Below, piece after piece: positions 21,065 through 33,555 of a stretch of 64,000 nt of DNA. The notes under the pieces are model-generated. The model searched no databases. It was not told the origin of the DNA and worked only from the letters and a program-made list of their open reading frames with translations. This DNA is from Anisodus tanguticus. Its lineage: Eukaryota > Streptophyta > Magnoliopsida > Solanales > Solanaceae. Both the position numbers and the translations under genes were made by a program. The DNA is taken from the NCBI GenBank assembly GCA_034509755.1, contig CM067539.1, forward strand, positions 57,360,513-57,424,512. The letters are read 5' to 3'. Numbering within the stretch: position 1 is the stretch's first letter; each line of letters opens with the position of its first letter.

Positions 21065-24000
21065 TTATATTTTGGGTTTTAAGCCCATTCCCCTAGACAT
21101 GCAAGCCATCTTATCCTTGGGTAAGCCCTTTGTCAATGGGTCTGCTATATTATCCTTTGACTTAATGTATTCAATAGATATTATACCCGTGGTGATCAGT
21201 TGCCTAATGGTCTTATGCCTCCGTCGAATATGACGAGACTTACCGTTGTACATAGCATTCCGTGCCCTTCCTAGAGCCGACTGACTGTCGCAGTGGATCA
21301 TTACCGAAGGTATGGGTTTGTTCCAACACGGAACATCCTCTAAGAAGTCATGAAGCCACTCAGCTTCTTCTCATGCTTTGTCTAAAGCGATAAACTCCGA
21401 TTTCATTGTGGATCGGGCGATGCAAGTTTGCTTAGAGGATTTCCAAGACACAGCTCCACCACCAATTGTAAATACATACCCATTGGTGGACTTGGTGTTC
21501 TCTATATCAGATATCCAGTTTACATCACTGTACCCCTCTAGTACAACTGGATATCTCGAGTAGTGTAACCCATAATTTAACGTGTATTTCAGGTATTGTA
21601 ATACCCGATTCAACGCCTTCCAGTGATTATCACTCGGATTACGGGTGAACCTAGCCAACTTATTGATCGCATAAGCAATATCGTGTCGGGTGCGCTTTGT
21701 TATATATATCAAACTACCGATCACCTGTGCATATCGCTCCTGGTATACAGGTGCACCAAGATTTTTATCAAGCTTTTGATTTGTATCCATTGGTGACTTT
21801 ATCGGTGAACTGTCTAACATCTCAAACTTTCTCAAAACATCCTCTATGTAGTGAGACTGAGATAAGACCAGTCCGTCAGACGTCTTAGAGATTTTAATCC
21901 CTAGGATGACATTTGCGATACCCATATCCTTCATGTCGAAGCATTGTTTCAACATGTTCTTAGTCTCTAGGATTACCCTAGGACTGCATCCTGTGATCAA
22001 CATGTCGTATACATACAGGCATATCATAACAAATGAGTCAGAGTTACCTTTCGTGTAGACACATTTATCACACTCATTAATGGCGAAATCCTTCGATAGT
22101 ATAGTACTATCAAATTTTTCGTGCCATTGCTTCGGGGCTTGTTTCAGCCTGTACAGAGATTTGACAAGTCGACAGACTTTCTTCTCTTGTCCTTGAACCA
22201 CGCACCCCTCGGGTTGGTCCATATAAATTTCTTCTTCCAAATCACCATTTAGGAAGGCTGTCTTGACATCCATTTGGTGTATCTCAAGGTCACGCAAAGC
22301 TGCCATCGCAATAAATACCCGTATGGATGTCATCCGGGATACTGGGGTGTAGGTATCAAAGTAGTCAAAGCCTTCTGTCTGCCGATAGCCCTTGACTACC
22401 AACCTGGCTTTGTACTTGTCTATAGACCCATCTGCTTTGTATTTCCGTTTGAGTATCCACTTACAACCCAACGGTTTATTTCCCGGAGGAAGATCAACCA
22501 ACTCCCAAATATGGTTATGCAGAATGGAGCCTATTTCACTTTCAATAGCTTCTTTCCAGAGCGGAGCTTCTGGAGTTGACAATGCCTTAACAATTGTCCT
22601 TGGTTCATCATTAACCATATAAGTTACAAAGTCAGGACCGAAGGATTTATCCTTCCTGACCCTTTTACTTCGCCTTAGATCCATCTCTGGAGTCTCCAAG
22701 TTTCGAGAATCTGGAACACTAGATTCCGGATGTTCAGCCACCTTGAGATTCGCTAGATCTGAACCATTCAGATCCGGGAAGTCAAGGACTCCCGGTTCTT
22801 GAGAGCTTCGTGCATAACTTCGTTTCCGAGAGGTTATGTCTTTTTCCTTTCTAGGAAAGGTATCTTAAAAGAATAGAGCGTTCCTTGATTCCATGATTGT
22901 ACCCTGGTGGATATCTGGAATATCTGACTTATGCACTAAGAAGCGATAAGCACTACTGTTATTTGCATATCCGATGAATATGCAATCTACAGTCTTAGGC
23001 CCAATCTTTACCTGCTTTGGCTTGGGTACTTCAACCTTTGTCAAACAACCCCACACCTTAAAATATTTATAGGTGGGTTTCTTTCCCTTCCATGATTTAT
23101 ATGGAGTTTTGTCCTTACCCTTATGTGGGACTCTGTTAAGAATCATATTAGCGGTAAGGACGGCTTCTCCCCATATGTTTTGGGGAAGACCGAAATTGAT
23201 AAGCAAGGCATTCATCATTTCCTTTAATGTGCGATTCTTACGTTCCGCCACACCGTTTGATTGAGGTGAGTATGGAGCCGTCGTTTGATGAATAATGCCT
23301 TCTTGGGCACAGTATTCCTCAAATGGCGCTACATATTTTCCCCCTCTATCGCTACGAATGGATTTAATCCGTAGGCTCAGTTGGTTCTCAACTTCTGCTT
23401 TGTAACGACGGAATGCTTCAAAGGCTTCATCCTTACTTTTCAACAAGTAAAGGTAACAATACCTTGTGCTATCATCTATAAATGTCACAAAGTACTTATT
23501 CCCCCCTCTAGTTTGTGCAAACTTCAAATCACATATATCTGTGTGAATAAGTTCTAGAGGAGAGGAATTCCTTTCGACGGATCGAAAAGGAAGCTTGGTG
23601 AGTTTTGCCTCTACGCACACCTTACACTTATGTTGAGGGTTTACGTCGATAGACGGCAACAAATCTATCTTTACCGGCCTTTGAATAGACTTGTAGTTAA
23701 CGTATCCTAATCTATGATGCCACAAATTAGAAGACTCAAGCAAATAAGAAGAAGGTTCAACTTTATTACTTGGACGCAATACAGACATGACATTCACTTT
23801 GAAGAGGCCTTCACAGACGAAGCCTCTCCCCACAAATGTTCCATTTTTAGTGAGTACAAACTTATTGGATTCAAACACTATCCTAAAACCAGCATTAACC
23901 AATAAAGGTCCAGAAATTAAATTTCTTCTAATCTCTGGGACGTGCATCACTTCCTTCAGAGTAAGTTCCTTGCCGGAAGTCATCTTCAGGACCACCTTTC

Positions 24001-25252
24001 CAACCCCCAGCACGTCGGAAGAAGCGTTGTTGCCCATGAACAACTTCTTATCAACGACTGGTGTGTACGTGGAGAAGGCATCTTTGTTGGAACAGATGTG
24101 TCTAGTAGCACATGTGTCCACCCACCACTGCATCAGATTCTCAACCAAGTTTGCTTCTAGCACCACTGCAGAGAATTCCTCGATCATGTCATCCAGGAGC
24201 GTGTCCTTGACGACGTTTGCTTGCGCCTTGCCTTTAGACTTGGCTTTCTGTTGTTGCTCAGTCTTGAGCTTGCGGCATTCCTTGATCCTATGACCAGGTT
24301 TCCCACAGTGGTGACCGTTACCTCTGAACATCTCCGCTGCGGGGGCTTTGCCGTATTTCTGGAACTTTCGCTTCTTGCTTGAGTTCTCTTTGGCCTCAGC
24401 CAGATTCGCCTTCGCCTCAGCAGGTTGTCTACCCCTTGGCAAGGTCTTCTTATTATCTTCCTGGATTTGCAGTTTGATAATAAGCTCTTCAAAGGTCATC
24501 TCCTTTGTCTTGAGTTTCAAGTAACTCATAAACTCATTCCATGAAGGAGGTAACTTTTCAATCAGCGATGCAACCAAAAACTGCTCGTTTGGTTTCATTC
24601 TTTCCAAATCCAGGTGATGTAAAATCATTTGGATTTCCGGACTTGGGACATCACGTCTTATCGTCCACCATTTGGAATTTTAGAAATTTCCCAACGATGA
24701 ACTTCTTAGTACCCGCATCTTGTGCGTTGTACTTCTTTTGCAGTTTATCCCACAGCTCTTTGGCAGTGCCAACGGTGCAATAGACCGTGTAGAGAGGGTC
24801 TGCCAAGCAGTTCAGTATGTAGTTCTTACACATGCAATCGCTATGATTCCACGCATCATGAACCATCTTCATGCCGTTAACGACATGGATACCAAGGCCC
24901 CCTTCACCCGTTTCAGCAGGCGAAGAGTCCATTTCATCTCCAGCTTGTGGAGGATCTTCCGTAAGGAACCGGGCCATGCCCATAACTGTTAAGTAGAACA
25001 ACATCTTTTGCTGTCATCTCTTAAATTCTGATCCCATGAATTTTTTAGGGCGATCATGGTAATGTGAGGCAGAAGGTGTAGCACCAGTAGTCAGGAAGGC
25101 AGCGGTGTTACTACCTTGAATAGTAGCGAGCATCATCGAGCGCAGTGAAGAAGCAAATGGAGTTGTTTGCCTTGGCCAGTAGCGGGGAAGGCAACAACGT
25201 TGCCTCGAGAGGCAGCAGCAGTAGCAGCAACATAGGTCATATTTTCAGCCAT
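21065..25252 (-). pseudogene. Copia gag-pol polyprotein
   Basis: Translation would start at 25252 (MAENMTYVAAT), 39 bases inside the LTR. Gag lies at 24500-25252 (QQKMLFYLTVMG, AKELWDKLQKKY) with a stop replacing a Trp before QQKML. The zinc knuckle at about 24300 reads HHCGKPGHRIKEC, without the first Cys. In protease, DTG is DTC (VDTCATRHIC). Integrase shows WHHRLG, CKVCVEAK, HTDICD, FIDDST, RSDRGG and GVAERKNRT, so the DDE residues remain. RT (21900-22600) shows CKWILKRKYKADGSI, GYRQTEGFDYFDTYTPV and DVKTAFLNGDL, but YVDD has become YVYD, losing a catalytic Asp. RNase H and the C-terminal KSKDNIADPLTKGL follow to the stop at 21065. Stops or frame shifts separate three blocks, near 24630-25000, 22742-22864 and 21302-21370. 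It is not functional. Confidence 0.9.
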
Positions 25253-25996
25253 GTTACAACAGTTACAGTAAGCGGATATTGTCTTAAAATTGTTGGTTAC
25301 AAAGGTGCAGGAAACAGGAATTACAAATAACTGCCAAGTAATACAAGAACTGAAAATTACAATACAACAACAAAACTAAAACTACAATTTTGTTGAAGAA
25401 GGAAAACTGGAAACTGTTTTGATTTTGCTGAGTCGAGTGTGGCACTCTATCTTTAAGAAAATATTGCCCCGTATGTATCCTTTATACGTCCTGGACAATT
25501 CGTCTCCCAAGATAAAACAACAATGGAACAATTGAGCAAAGGAAACTCAAATGCTACCGTGAAGATTATTGAGTAACGAAATAATGCTTGGAAGATTGTA
25601 GGAAGAAGAATTCTTTTCTGTTTTTCTGATGGTGTGTCTCTCAACAATGGTGTAAGGGGTTGTTTATATAGGTGAAGGAGGAGCAGCGAAACTGCCTCCA
25701 TAAGTGCTATTACTGGCCAAGTAATGGCCATTATGGAGTTAGTAATGTCACCAAAATAAATGGTGAGAAAGACCAACAGATTGGCCATTATAGGAGGAGT
25801 AATTCAGCCAAAATAAATGGCTGAATTGAGTGCCGTGGCGTTTCTTTTCTGTCTGCCAAAATTTTGACTTTCTGGAAACTTCAGGGACCAAACTGTACAT
25901 CTGAAAGAATTCTGGTCCAAACTGTACATATGAAACTTCTGGGATCAAACTGTACATCTGAAAAAGTTCTCTGGCTCAAACTGTACATCTGGCAAA

Positions 25997-27029
25997 GTCC
26001 TTTTGAACAGCAAGTCTCAACTACTATTGATAAAGTAATTAATCCTCAATACTTTGTGAAGGGAAAGTCCCGAAGGTGAAACCCCCAACCTGTACCAGAG
26101 GCCTCTTGGCCAGGTGGGATGTAAATCGTGGGATATGTGCGAGTGGCAGAGGACCAACGGGACACGAACCCAACAACAACCCTTGCAATATTTCAGCAAA
26201 AGCAGAGGACCAACGGGACACGAACCCAACAACAACCCTTGCAATATTTCAGCAAAGACTGTCACCACACGGATTCGAACCCGCGACGTCGGAGTGGTTG
26301 TACCCCAATCACCTTACCACTTACCAACTCGCATGTGCCCCTGGGGGCAATTAATCCTCAATACTAAAAGGTGCATTTTGAGTGTTCTTACTATGACTAC
26401 ACAACAAAAATTTGTGGCATTCTGAAATATGAGTTCAATTCATGTTTTTCAAATCTTACTTGAGAGCTACTTTATGCTAAACTCTAGATCACGACTATAA
26501 AAAGGGATTAATATTCTTGTGAAAAGTCATCTCAACGATCTAAATATATCGCAAGGAGGTTCAAATCATCCTATGTTTTAGAAATACGTTATTAATGACA
26601 CTCGAATAACATAAAAAATTTAAAGAGAAAAAATAAAAGATAAACAGAGTTAACTCACATATTTATCAACAAAATCTTTTTTTATATATATTTTGTTTGT
26701 GGTTGCAAAAATTACCCGCTAGACACGCAATAATGAGACATAATTGACAATAGAAGTACTACTATAAACTAGAAAAGGAAAAACCATATTACTACTAATG
26801 ACAAAGTTAAAAAAAAATGTACTAGTACTATGGTAACATTAATAATTCCTTTAGTTACACGGTTCAAATGCGATGCTATTGTTGTCCCTTTCGAAACTGC
26901 AAGTCCCAACAACTACTGCTATGCAAACTGTAGAAAATATCTATTGGATAGGTCCATCCACAATGTGTGCTAATTAGCCTGTAAACTCATTAATTTGTCC
27001 TTCTCCTAAACCTTAGTCTATAATGTATA
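25997..27029. repeat. 1.0-kb duplicated flank inside the copia LTR (copy 2)
   Basis: It is nearly identical to 18206-19219, in the same orientation, and includes the SINE with both of its TSDs. It therefore copies DNA that already contained the SINE. Confidence 0.9.
26054..26348 (-). mobile_element. tRNA-derived SINE, copy 2
   Basis: The 295-bp unit has perfect box B GGTTCGAATCC and box A-like GAGTTGGTAAGTGG on the minus strand, flanked by identical 17-bp TSDs AATTAATCCTCAATACT (26037-26053 and 26349-26365). It did not insert independently, because the surrounding DNA is also duplicated. Confidence 0.85.
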
Positions 27030-27120
27030 GAGCAGCAGCGAAGGCAGCGGAGTTGCTGCCTTGGCCAGTAGCGGGGAAGGCAGCAACATTGCCTCGAGAG
27101 GCAGCAATAGTAGCAGCAAC
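27030..27120 (-). repeat. Gag N-terminal fragment embedded in the copia LTR
   Basis: It resembles the start of gag at 25140-25240: GCCTTGGCCAGTAGCGGGGA and TTGCCTCGAGAGGCAGCA occur in both. It is followed by four tandem GTGACCC units where LTR sequence resumes. Confidence 0.8.
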
Positions 27121-27606
27121 TCGTGACCCGTGACCCGTGACCCGTGACCCGGAACCGAACCGGACGGGCGGCGCGCGTGTGGGCTTTTCTCGAACCGAAG
27201 CACATCTAGGTCCTCCCTCCTTTAAACACATGGGATACCCCTTGAGATCCCAAACCCCAAACCAATTTTGTGTCTTATATACACAACAATTCTTTCTTCC
27301 TCCACCGATGAGGGAGAATTGAACACAATACCACACTTTTTCATGCTTTAAACACCTCACTTCGTGGACCAATATCTATTTCATTTCTCAATGAAATTTG
27401 ACGATTCTTGGCCCTACGGTTATCTACGTACTTAGTAGATCATGCATGTGTGAAGAATCAGATTCTCCAACATACATAACACTAGTGTTTAAGACGTTAA
27501 AGTTGGTCGGTCGCAACTCCCGCCAAAGACAAATTTCCAACAGATATCTAGGTTGTGGAAATTAAATTGAATTTACTTTTCCTTTTTGGTTTGTGTCAAA
27601 CTAATA

Positions 27607-27849
27607 CTTCATCCGTCCCATTTTAAGTGTCTTACTTTTTTTTTTGTCTGTGCCAAAAAAAATATTTTTTCATATTTAATAAGATAACAATTCAAAGATC
27701 CTACATGACAGATTTATAACCACAAGATTAAAAGACATTTTAGAATGATACACACCTTTAATTTAAGACCATAAAATTCAAAAGTTTTTCTTTATTTATT
27801 AAAATTTATGTTTAGTCAAACTAAGACACTTAAATTGGGACGGAGTGAG
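27607..27849. mobile_element. Stowaway-like MITE, 243 bp
   Basis: The ends CTTCATCCGTCCCATTTTAA and CTCACTCCGTCCCAATTTAA (the latter the reverse complement of the right end) are inverted repeats. TA flanks both sides (27605-27606, 27850-27851). Confidence 0.85.
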
Positions 27850-28687
27850 TACTTTATTTACGAAAAATGAAACTTTTCGAAGATACTCCTCCAAAATTAA
27901 TTATTACAAGATCAAACTAAATTTGAAATGACAAACTAAACTTAAAAAAGGAAAGAAATCATATAAGAATGCACCTTACCCTTGTTTAATTCATTGTTCT
28001 TTCCTAAGGAGGGTGATGAAGTACAGTATCAAAAATTATTTACAGGTTTTGTATTGGCAGAAGAAGATTTGAAATATTGAACCAATTCATGTTCTTTCCT
28101 AAGGAGGGTGAGATTTAATTGAAGGCAGCGAAATATCGTGAAAAGAATTCTGAAGCCTGTTAGTCCTAATGAAATGAAAAAAGAAGAAGAAGATATAGTC
28201 TGGAAACGGTATAAAATTTGTCCACTACGTACTGTCTAAACCCAGACACAAAACAAAACAGTGGACACTACCTAAAGTGGAATAACTGGAGTATAAGACA
28301 GCATTGGTTCATCTATATATTTAACACGGTGAAATGTGATGCTATTAAATATTGGCAGAGATTGTTACTTTTAGGTGACGCAAATTCACGAGAGTGCAAT
28401 AAGATTAGGTGTGAGGGATTCATCTGTATTAACAATGTGCACGTAGCTGACCCTAATATATATTCTGTTAACTATAGTAGGAAAATTATGCGACGCGGCA
28501 AATATTTAGATTATATTTAGGGAATGTAGCTATATTTTAGATTATATTTACGAAATGTAGCAAATACACCATATATTCGTGCAACTGTATGTGCTGATTC
28601 AGTTCTTTCGCAAGATGTATCAACTCTTTTGAGAGATGTATGTGATGATACAGTTCATTTGAGCGTGCGATACACTGTATCGCTACA
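27850..28687. other. Intergenic DNA, nothing recognised
   Basis: No coding domain is visible. A short direct repeat (TTCTTTCCTAAGGAGGGTGA) occurs near 28000 and 28092. The last five bases (CTACA) are the TSD of the next element. Confidence 0.5.
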
Positions 28688-28884
28688 TGTAAGATAGAAT
28701 AATTTTCCTTAGGGATTCCTTTCATTATTCACAATATATATAGCTGTACAAAGGTTAATTCCTAATATGGTACGAATCCTAACTTACCTTACAAATGGTT
28801 GATTCCTAATACAATTAGAATCCTAAGTTACCTTAAATATACATCTATCATAATTACAAAATATACGGAGAATATTCGCTAATA
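28688..28884 (-). repeat. 3' LTR of copia element 2
   Basis: Length is 197 bp. Compared with the other LTR it lacks one extra copy of GAATATTCG-type sequence and differs at a few single bases, implying a moderately old insertion. Confidence 0.92.
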
Positions 28885-31800
28885 CTCCCCCTCAGACGGA
28901 GCGGGAGGAGGCCGAACGCTAAGGCTAGATCGGAAGTCGGTGAAGAGTTGTCGCGGTAGTCCCTTTGTGAAGATGTCTGCATACTGATAAGAGGAAGGCA
29001 CGTGTAGTATTTTCACCTGACCACGAGCAACCTTCTCTCGCACAAAGTGGATATCCATCTCAATATGCTTAGTCCGCTGATGTTGGACCGGATTATGAGA
29101 CATATAGATGGCAGATATGTTGTCACAATAGACTATAGACGCTTTGCGGAGTGGACACTGGAGCTCCAAAAGAAGATTTCGGAGCCAACAGATCTCAACA
29201 AATACATTAGCAACACCGCGATATTCTGCCTTAGCACTCGAACGGGATAGTGTGGCCTGCCTCTTAGCGGACCATGAGATAAGATTATCCCCAAGAAATA
29301 TTCAGTACCCTGAGGTGGAGCGACGTGTGTCGGGACATCCGGCAGAATCTGCATCCGTGTAGGCAAGTAGCTTGGTTGGGGCAGAGGGGTATAGGTGTAA
29401 TCCAAAGTCTAGTGTGCCCTTAACGTATCTGATAATACGTTTGAGGGCGGTAAAATGGGACTCTCGGGGTCGTGCATGAACAGACACACCTTCTGAACGA
29501 CATATGCAATATCAGGCCTAGTGAATGTAAGATACTGAAGAGCACCTGCTAGACTCCGATATAGAGTGGGATCAGAAACTGGCGCACCGTTATTGGCACT
29601 AAGCTTGGATTTTGAGTCCACCGGAGTTGGCATAATTTTATAATTTGCCATCTTGGCCCTGTACACTATCTCTTCTGCATACTTACGCTGACACATGAAC
29701 ATAGTGGCTGCAGATCTGTTACCGATATACCCAAAAAATAACTTAGCTTGCCCAAGTCAGTCATAGCAAATTCAGTTTTGAGTAGAGCAATGATTTCATT
29801 CTTCAAACCGTTAGATGAGGCAGTAAGAACAATGTCATCGACATATAATAGCAAATATGCAGTGCTGCTACCTCGGTGAAAAGTGAAGAGAGAGTTATCA
29901 CACCTGCTACATACAAAACCAATCTGCAGAAGATACCGGCAAAGCGATCATACCAAGCGCGGGGTGCCTGTTTCAATCCATACAATGACTTCCTAAGATG
30001 ACATACAAACTGTGGAACTGCCGAATGAACAAAGCCAGGAGGCTGATGCATGTACACAATCTCTTTCAAATCCCCATTAAAAATGCATTCTTGACATCAA
30101 GCTGATGAATCGGCCAATACATGCCCATAGCAATACTGAGAACAGTCTGAATAGTGGCCGGTTTAACAATCGGACTGAATGTCACATCACAATCAATAAC
30201 CTCTTGCTGATTAGTGTCATTGGCAACTAGTCTTGCCTTATACCTCTCTAAGTCACCACTATCTCTGAACTTGTACCGAAATATCCACATACACCGGATA
30301 ACATTCACACCTTCTGGTCTAGGTACCAAATCCCAAGTGTTCTGCTTGGTTAAAGCGTTAAATTCCTCGCACATGGCCATATTCCAACTTGGGTCCAGTT
30401 TTGCTAGTTTTGGATTTTTTGGAATGGGTGATAAGGATTGTGTGGAGAGATTGAAGTGAACCTTGGGTTTGAAGATCCCGTGTTGTGCACGAGTCTCCAT
30501 GCGATGAGAAGGCAATGGTGGTGGGTCGGGGCTATGAGGTTCTGGTCCACTGGTTCTGGACCAGTGGGTAGCAGTTCAGCGGGACTGGTTTCTGGATTGG
30601 GGGACTGGGAGGCTGCAGAAGGTGCAGGAGACATGATTGGAGGCAGCATGGGTGGTGTCGGGGTGTTGGACCAAGGGTAAGGGCTGTTGGGGTGGTGCCG
30701 AACAGTGTCGGAACAGTGGACTGTTGTTGGTACTGTCGGAACAGTGGACTCGGTTCATCGAGAAATATGTAATCGATGGTCTGAATTTTTTAGAGATTTG
30801 AAAAAAGAAAGGTTGTCTCGTCAAATGTGACGTGATGGGAGACGATGACTTTGCAAGTGGCAATGTCATAGCACAAGTAGCCCCGTTGATTAGGAGATAG
30901 ACCAAGGAAGACACACGGCAGAGTGCGAGGGGCAAGTTTGTAAGGTACAGTGGAGGTTATGTTGGGGTAGCATAAGCATCCAAAAATACGTAGGTGATCA
31001 TATGATGGTAGCCTACGGTATAAGATTTCGGTAGGGGGTCTTGTTTTGGAGAGTGCTAGTTGGTAAAATATTAAGGAGGGATTCTACCATTTTAACAGCA
31101 TAGACCCAAAAAGGCGGTGGTAGACAAGCATGAAACAGAAGAGTGCGAACCATGTTATTGATGGTACATATAATTCGTTCAGCCTTTCCGTTTTAGGAAG
31201 AAATATAGGGACAAGAAAAATGAAAAACCGTGCCTTGTTTAGAATAGAAATTGTGAAATGCCGAGTTATTAATTCACGTCCATTATCACATTGGAATGAT
31301 TTGATACATTTTTCAAATTGTGTTTTAATGAATTTTTGAAACTCAAGGAATTTGGAAAAAACTTCAGATTTGAATTTCAGTGGGTAAATCCAGAAAAAGT
31401 GTGAAAAATCATCTAAGAATACAAGATAGAATTTGTGACCCAAAGAGCTAACAATCGGAGATATCCACAAATCAGCATGAACAATATCAAAGGGAGAAAA
31501 AGTAACACTGTTTGATGACATAAATGGAAGACGAGTATGCTTTCCTAGTGGGTAAGAAAAATAGTGTTGGGCAATTTTCCTATTATTACATTGAATACGC
31601 TTAGAAGTCCAAAGAAAAGTAAAAATTGGGTCTCCGGAGTGTCCGAGTTTGTTGTACCAAGTTGAGGGAGAGATCGCCGCAAGAGATATAGGTGCTTGCA
31701 GTCTGACAGCGGAAGACTGAGTAAATGGGTAGAGGTCTCCCACACTATTGCAGCGTGTAAGAATTTTCCCCGTATTGAGTTCCTTCATAGAAAAACCAAA

Positions 31801-33227
31801 ATGGTCAAATTCGACAGACACAGAATTATTTCTAGTGAATTTTCTAACAGAGATTAGGTTTTTAATGATGTTAGGGGTGTATAGGACGTAATTTAGAGAG
31901 AAAGGCGGGTGTGGATGTTTGGTGTGTGTGTGTACCGTAACCTTCAATTGAAATGCGATGACCATTGCCGACAGTAATAAATTGAGAACACTTTAATCGA
32001 AGCAGTTGAGATAAGTTACCTGACGACCGAGTGAGGTGAGATGTGGCTCTGGTGTCCATGTACCAATTTTCGTCGGGCTGTTGAAGGGTCACGGTGTTGT
32101 AGGCCTAGCCCAAATCAGTTGGGGCCAGGCTACTGGGTGCTGCTGCTGCTGGACCGACACCAGGTGGGCCTGCTGCTGCTGCTGCCTCTTTGGGCTGCTG
32201 GTGGTGGCGGGGGGCCCAAAAGGTTGGTCGACCATACGGTGCTGCTGGAACCGGGCCCCTACGGTCGGGTACGGCATGCGGCGAGGCCCGGTTTATGATG
32301 GTTGGGCCACCGTCGTTGTTTGGTTGGACCACACCGCCGCCGGTTCCGAATTGTTATTGTCCAGTGTTTGGGCCTGTTTGTTGTCCAGTCCACTGGTTGC
32401 GTTGGCCCTTTCCGCGGCCCTTGCCTTTGTTGTTGTTGTCGCGGCCTTTGCCGCCACGACCTCCGCCGCGGGACTGCTGCTACTGGTGGTGGCTGGTTGA
32501 TGTTGGTCGCCGGTGTTGTCATCCCATCAATGGCTAACGCCTTTTGATTATGTTCCTCTTGTTTAGCACGACGGATTTCTTCCAACAAGAGTTGTGACCG
32601 TGCCTTGGTGAAACTGGGTAGTGGGTTGGCCTGTTGAATCATCATTGCAAGTGTATCGTATTCACCTTTCGGTAAACCTGCAACCAATTGGAGTACCATT
32701 TTGGTTTCAGAAGCAGAATTCCCGACGTTGGATAGTTGGTCGGCTATGAGTTTCAGTTGTTTGCAATATTTGGACATGTTGTTAAAATTCTCGAGACGCG
32801 TATTGTTGAATTGCTCCTCCAAATACACTGCCCACATATTTTTATTGTCCTGAAAAATTTCTTCCAACCGCAACCAAAGGTCACGTGCCATAGCACCTGT
32901 TTTCATGATGGTACACAACAAGTCTTTGGAGATGGTGCCGTATATCCACTGTTTGACGATAGCGTCAAGGCGACGCCATGTTGATTCGGCAATATCGGTG
33001 GGACGAGGAACGGAGTCATCAATATGGTCGAGCACGTTGTATGCACATGCATGACTATAGAATAGTTCTGTCCACATGGAATATTAACAGTCTTCTTGAT
33101 CAAGAATTATAGGGATAGAATTCTTGATATTTGTAACGGCGAACGCCGGTTGAAAAGAAGACGATGAACGTTGAGAGGGGTTGTCAAAAGTGCCAGTGGA
33201 GGAACCGGAATTTGTGGGGGAAGACAT
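28879..33227 (-). pseudogene. Copia gag-pol polyprotein 2
   Basis: The likely start is ATG at 33227 (MSSPTNSGSS). Gag (32260-33080) has texts such as AYNVLDHIDDS, KQWIYGTIS and LWLRLEEIFQDNK, then a Pro/Gln/Arg-rich tail. Protease (about 32050) reads MDTRATSHLT, so the catalytic DTG is DTR. Integrase (31084-31750) keeps FHLWSISP-like and DDFSHFFWIYPLK text, but its zinc region and C-terminus are frameshifted. RT (29800-30515) shows WDLVPRPEGVNVI, CMWIFRYKF, LDVKNAF and an intact YVDD (29840). RNase H ends with YCDNISAIYM and ADIFTKGLPRQL. A stop soon after the gag start (about 33080), several frameshifts in RT and integrase, and the protease change make it non-functional. Confidence 0.88.
28885..28893 (-). 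other. Polypurine tract of copia element 2
   Basis: GAGGGGGAG on the minus strand lies directly before the LTR. It also encodes the last polyprotein residues, and the stop codon TAG (28879-28881) is inside the LTR. Confidence 0.85.
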
Positions 33228-33330
33228 GGTGGCTGCCTTGATGCTATTTCGGCCGAGGGAAAAACAAGATTTTTTTTTGTTTGGCCGAAAAAGCGAAAGA
33301 GAAGGGAGAAGAGTATGGTTTAGGTTTTAG

Positions 33331-33343
33331 GCTCTTGATACCA
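33331..33343 (-). other. Primer-binding site of copia element 2
   Basis: TGGTATCAAGAGC on the minus strand touches the LTR. It resembles the initiator-Met tRNA complement TGGTATCAGAGC used by many plant copia elements. Confidence 0.85.
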
Positions 33344-33550
33344 TGTAAGATAGAATAATTTCCCTTAGGGATTCCTTTCATCATTCACAATATATATAGC
33401 TGTACAAAGGTTGATTCCTAATATGGTACGAATCTTAACTTACCTTACAAAGGTTGATTCCTAATACAATTAGAATCCTAAATTACCTTAAATATACATC
33501 TATCATAATTACAAAATATACGGAGAATATTCGGAGAATATTCGCTAATA
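33344..33550 (-). repeat. 5' LTR of copia element 2
   Basis: Length is 207 bp. It has a 10-bp duplication (GGAGAATATTC twice) relative to the 3' LTR. Confidence 0.92.
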
Positions 33551-33555
33551 CTACA

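Larger units (their letters stand above)
19324..27542 (-). mobile_element. Full-length Ty1/copia retrotransposon with interrupted 5' LTR
   Basis: The element begins TGTTGG and ends CCAACA, with a perfect 5-bp TSD GATAT (19319-19323 and 27543-27547). In element orientation the order is 5' LTR (27542-25291), short leader, gag-pol (25252-21065), 3' non-coding region, PPT and 3' LTR (20429-19324). Domain order protease, integrase, RT, RNase H identifies Ty1/copia; the RT text is Tork-like. Gag-pol has stops and catalytic substitutions, so the element is immobile by itself. The 5' LTR is enlarged to 2.25 kb by foreign and rearranged sequence. Confidence 0.93.
25291..27542 (-). repeat. 5' LTR of copia element 1, interrupted
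   Basis: 25291-25996 matches the outer part of the left LTR and 27121-27542 matches the rest (left 20015-20429). Between them lie a 1033-bp copy of the left flanking DNA (25997-27029) and a gag-like fragment (27030-27120). About 45 bases of the normal LTR are missing at the junction. Confidence 0.88.
28688..33550 (-). mobile_element. Full-length Ty1/copia retrotransposon 2, 4.86 kb
   Basis: Two 0.2-kb LTRs (28688-28884, 33344-33550) are flanked by a perfect TSD CTACA (28683-28687, 33551-33555). The PBS on the minus strand is TGGTATCAAGAGC, next to the 5' LTR, and the PPT is GAGGGGGAG, next to the 3' LTR. Small LTRs, compact size and the polyprotein suggest the Ale/Retrofit lineage. The LTR starts TATTAG on the element strand, not TG, in both copies, and ends CTTACA. 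Coding capacity is broken. Confidence 0.93.

Noticed and set aside
26258..26345. Possible tRNA gene (GGTTCGAATCC box)
   Set aside because: No cloverleaf closes; the box belongs to a SINE with a 17-bp TSD.
32036..32540. Plus-strand GC-rich frames over the second copia element
   Set aside because: Antisense shadows of the Pro/Gln-rich gag tail of copia element 2.
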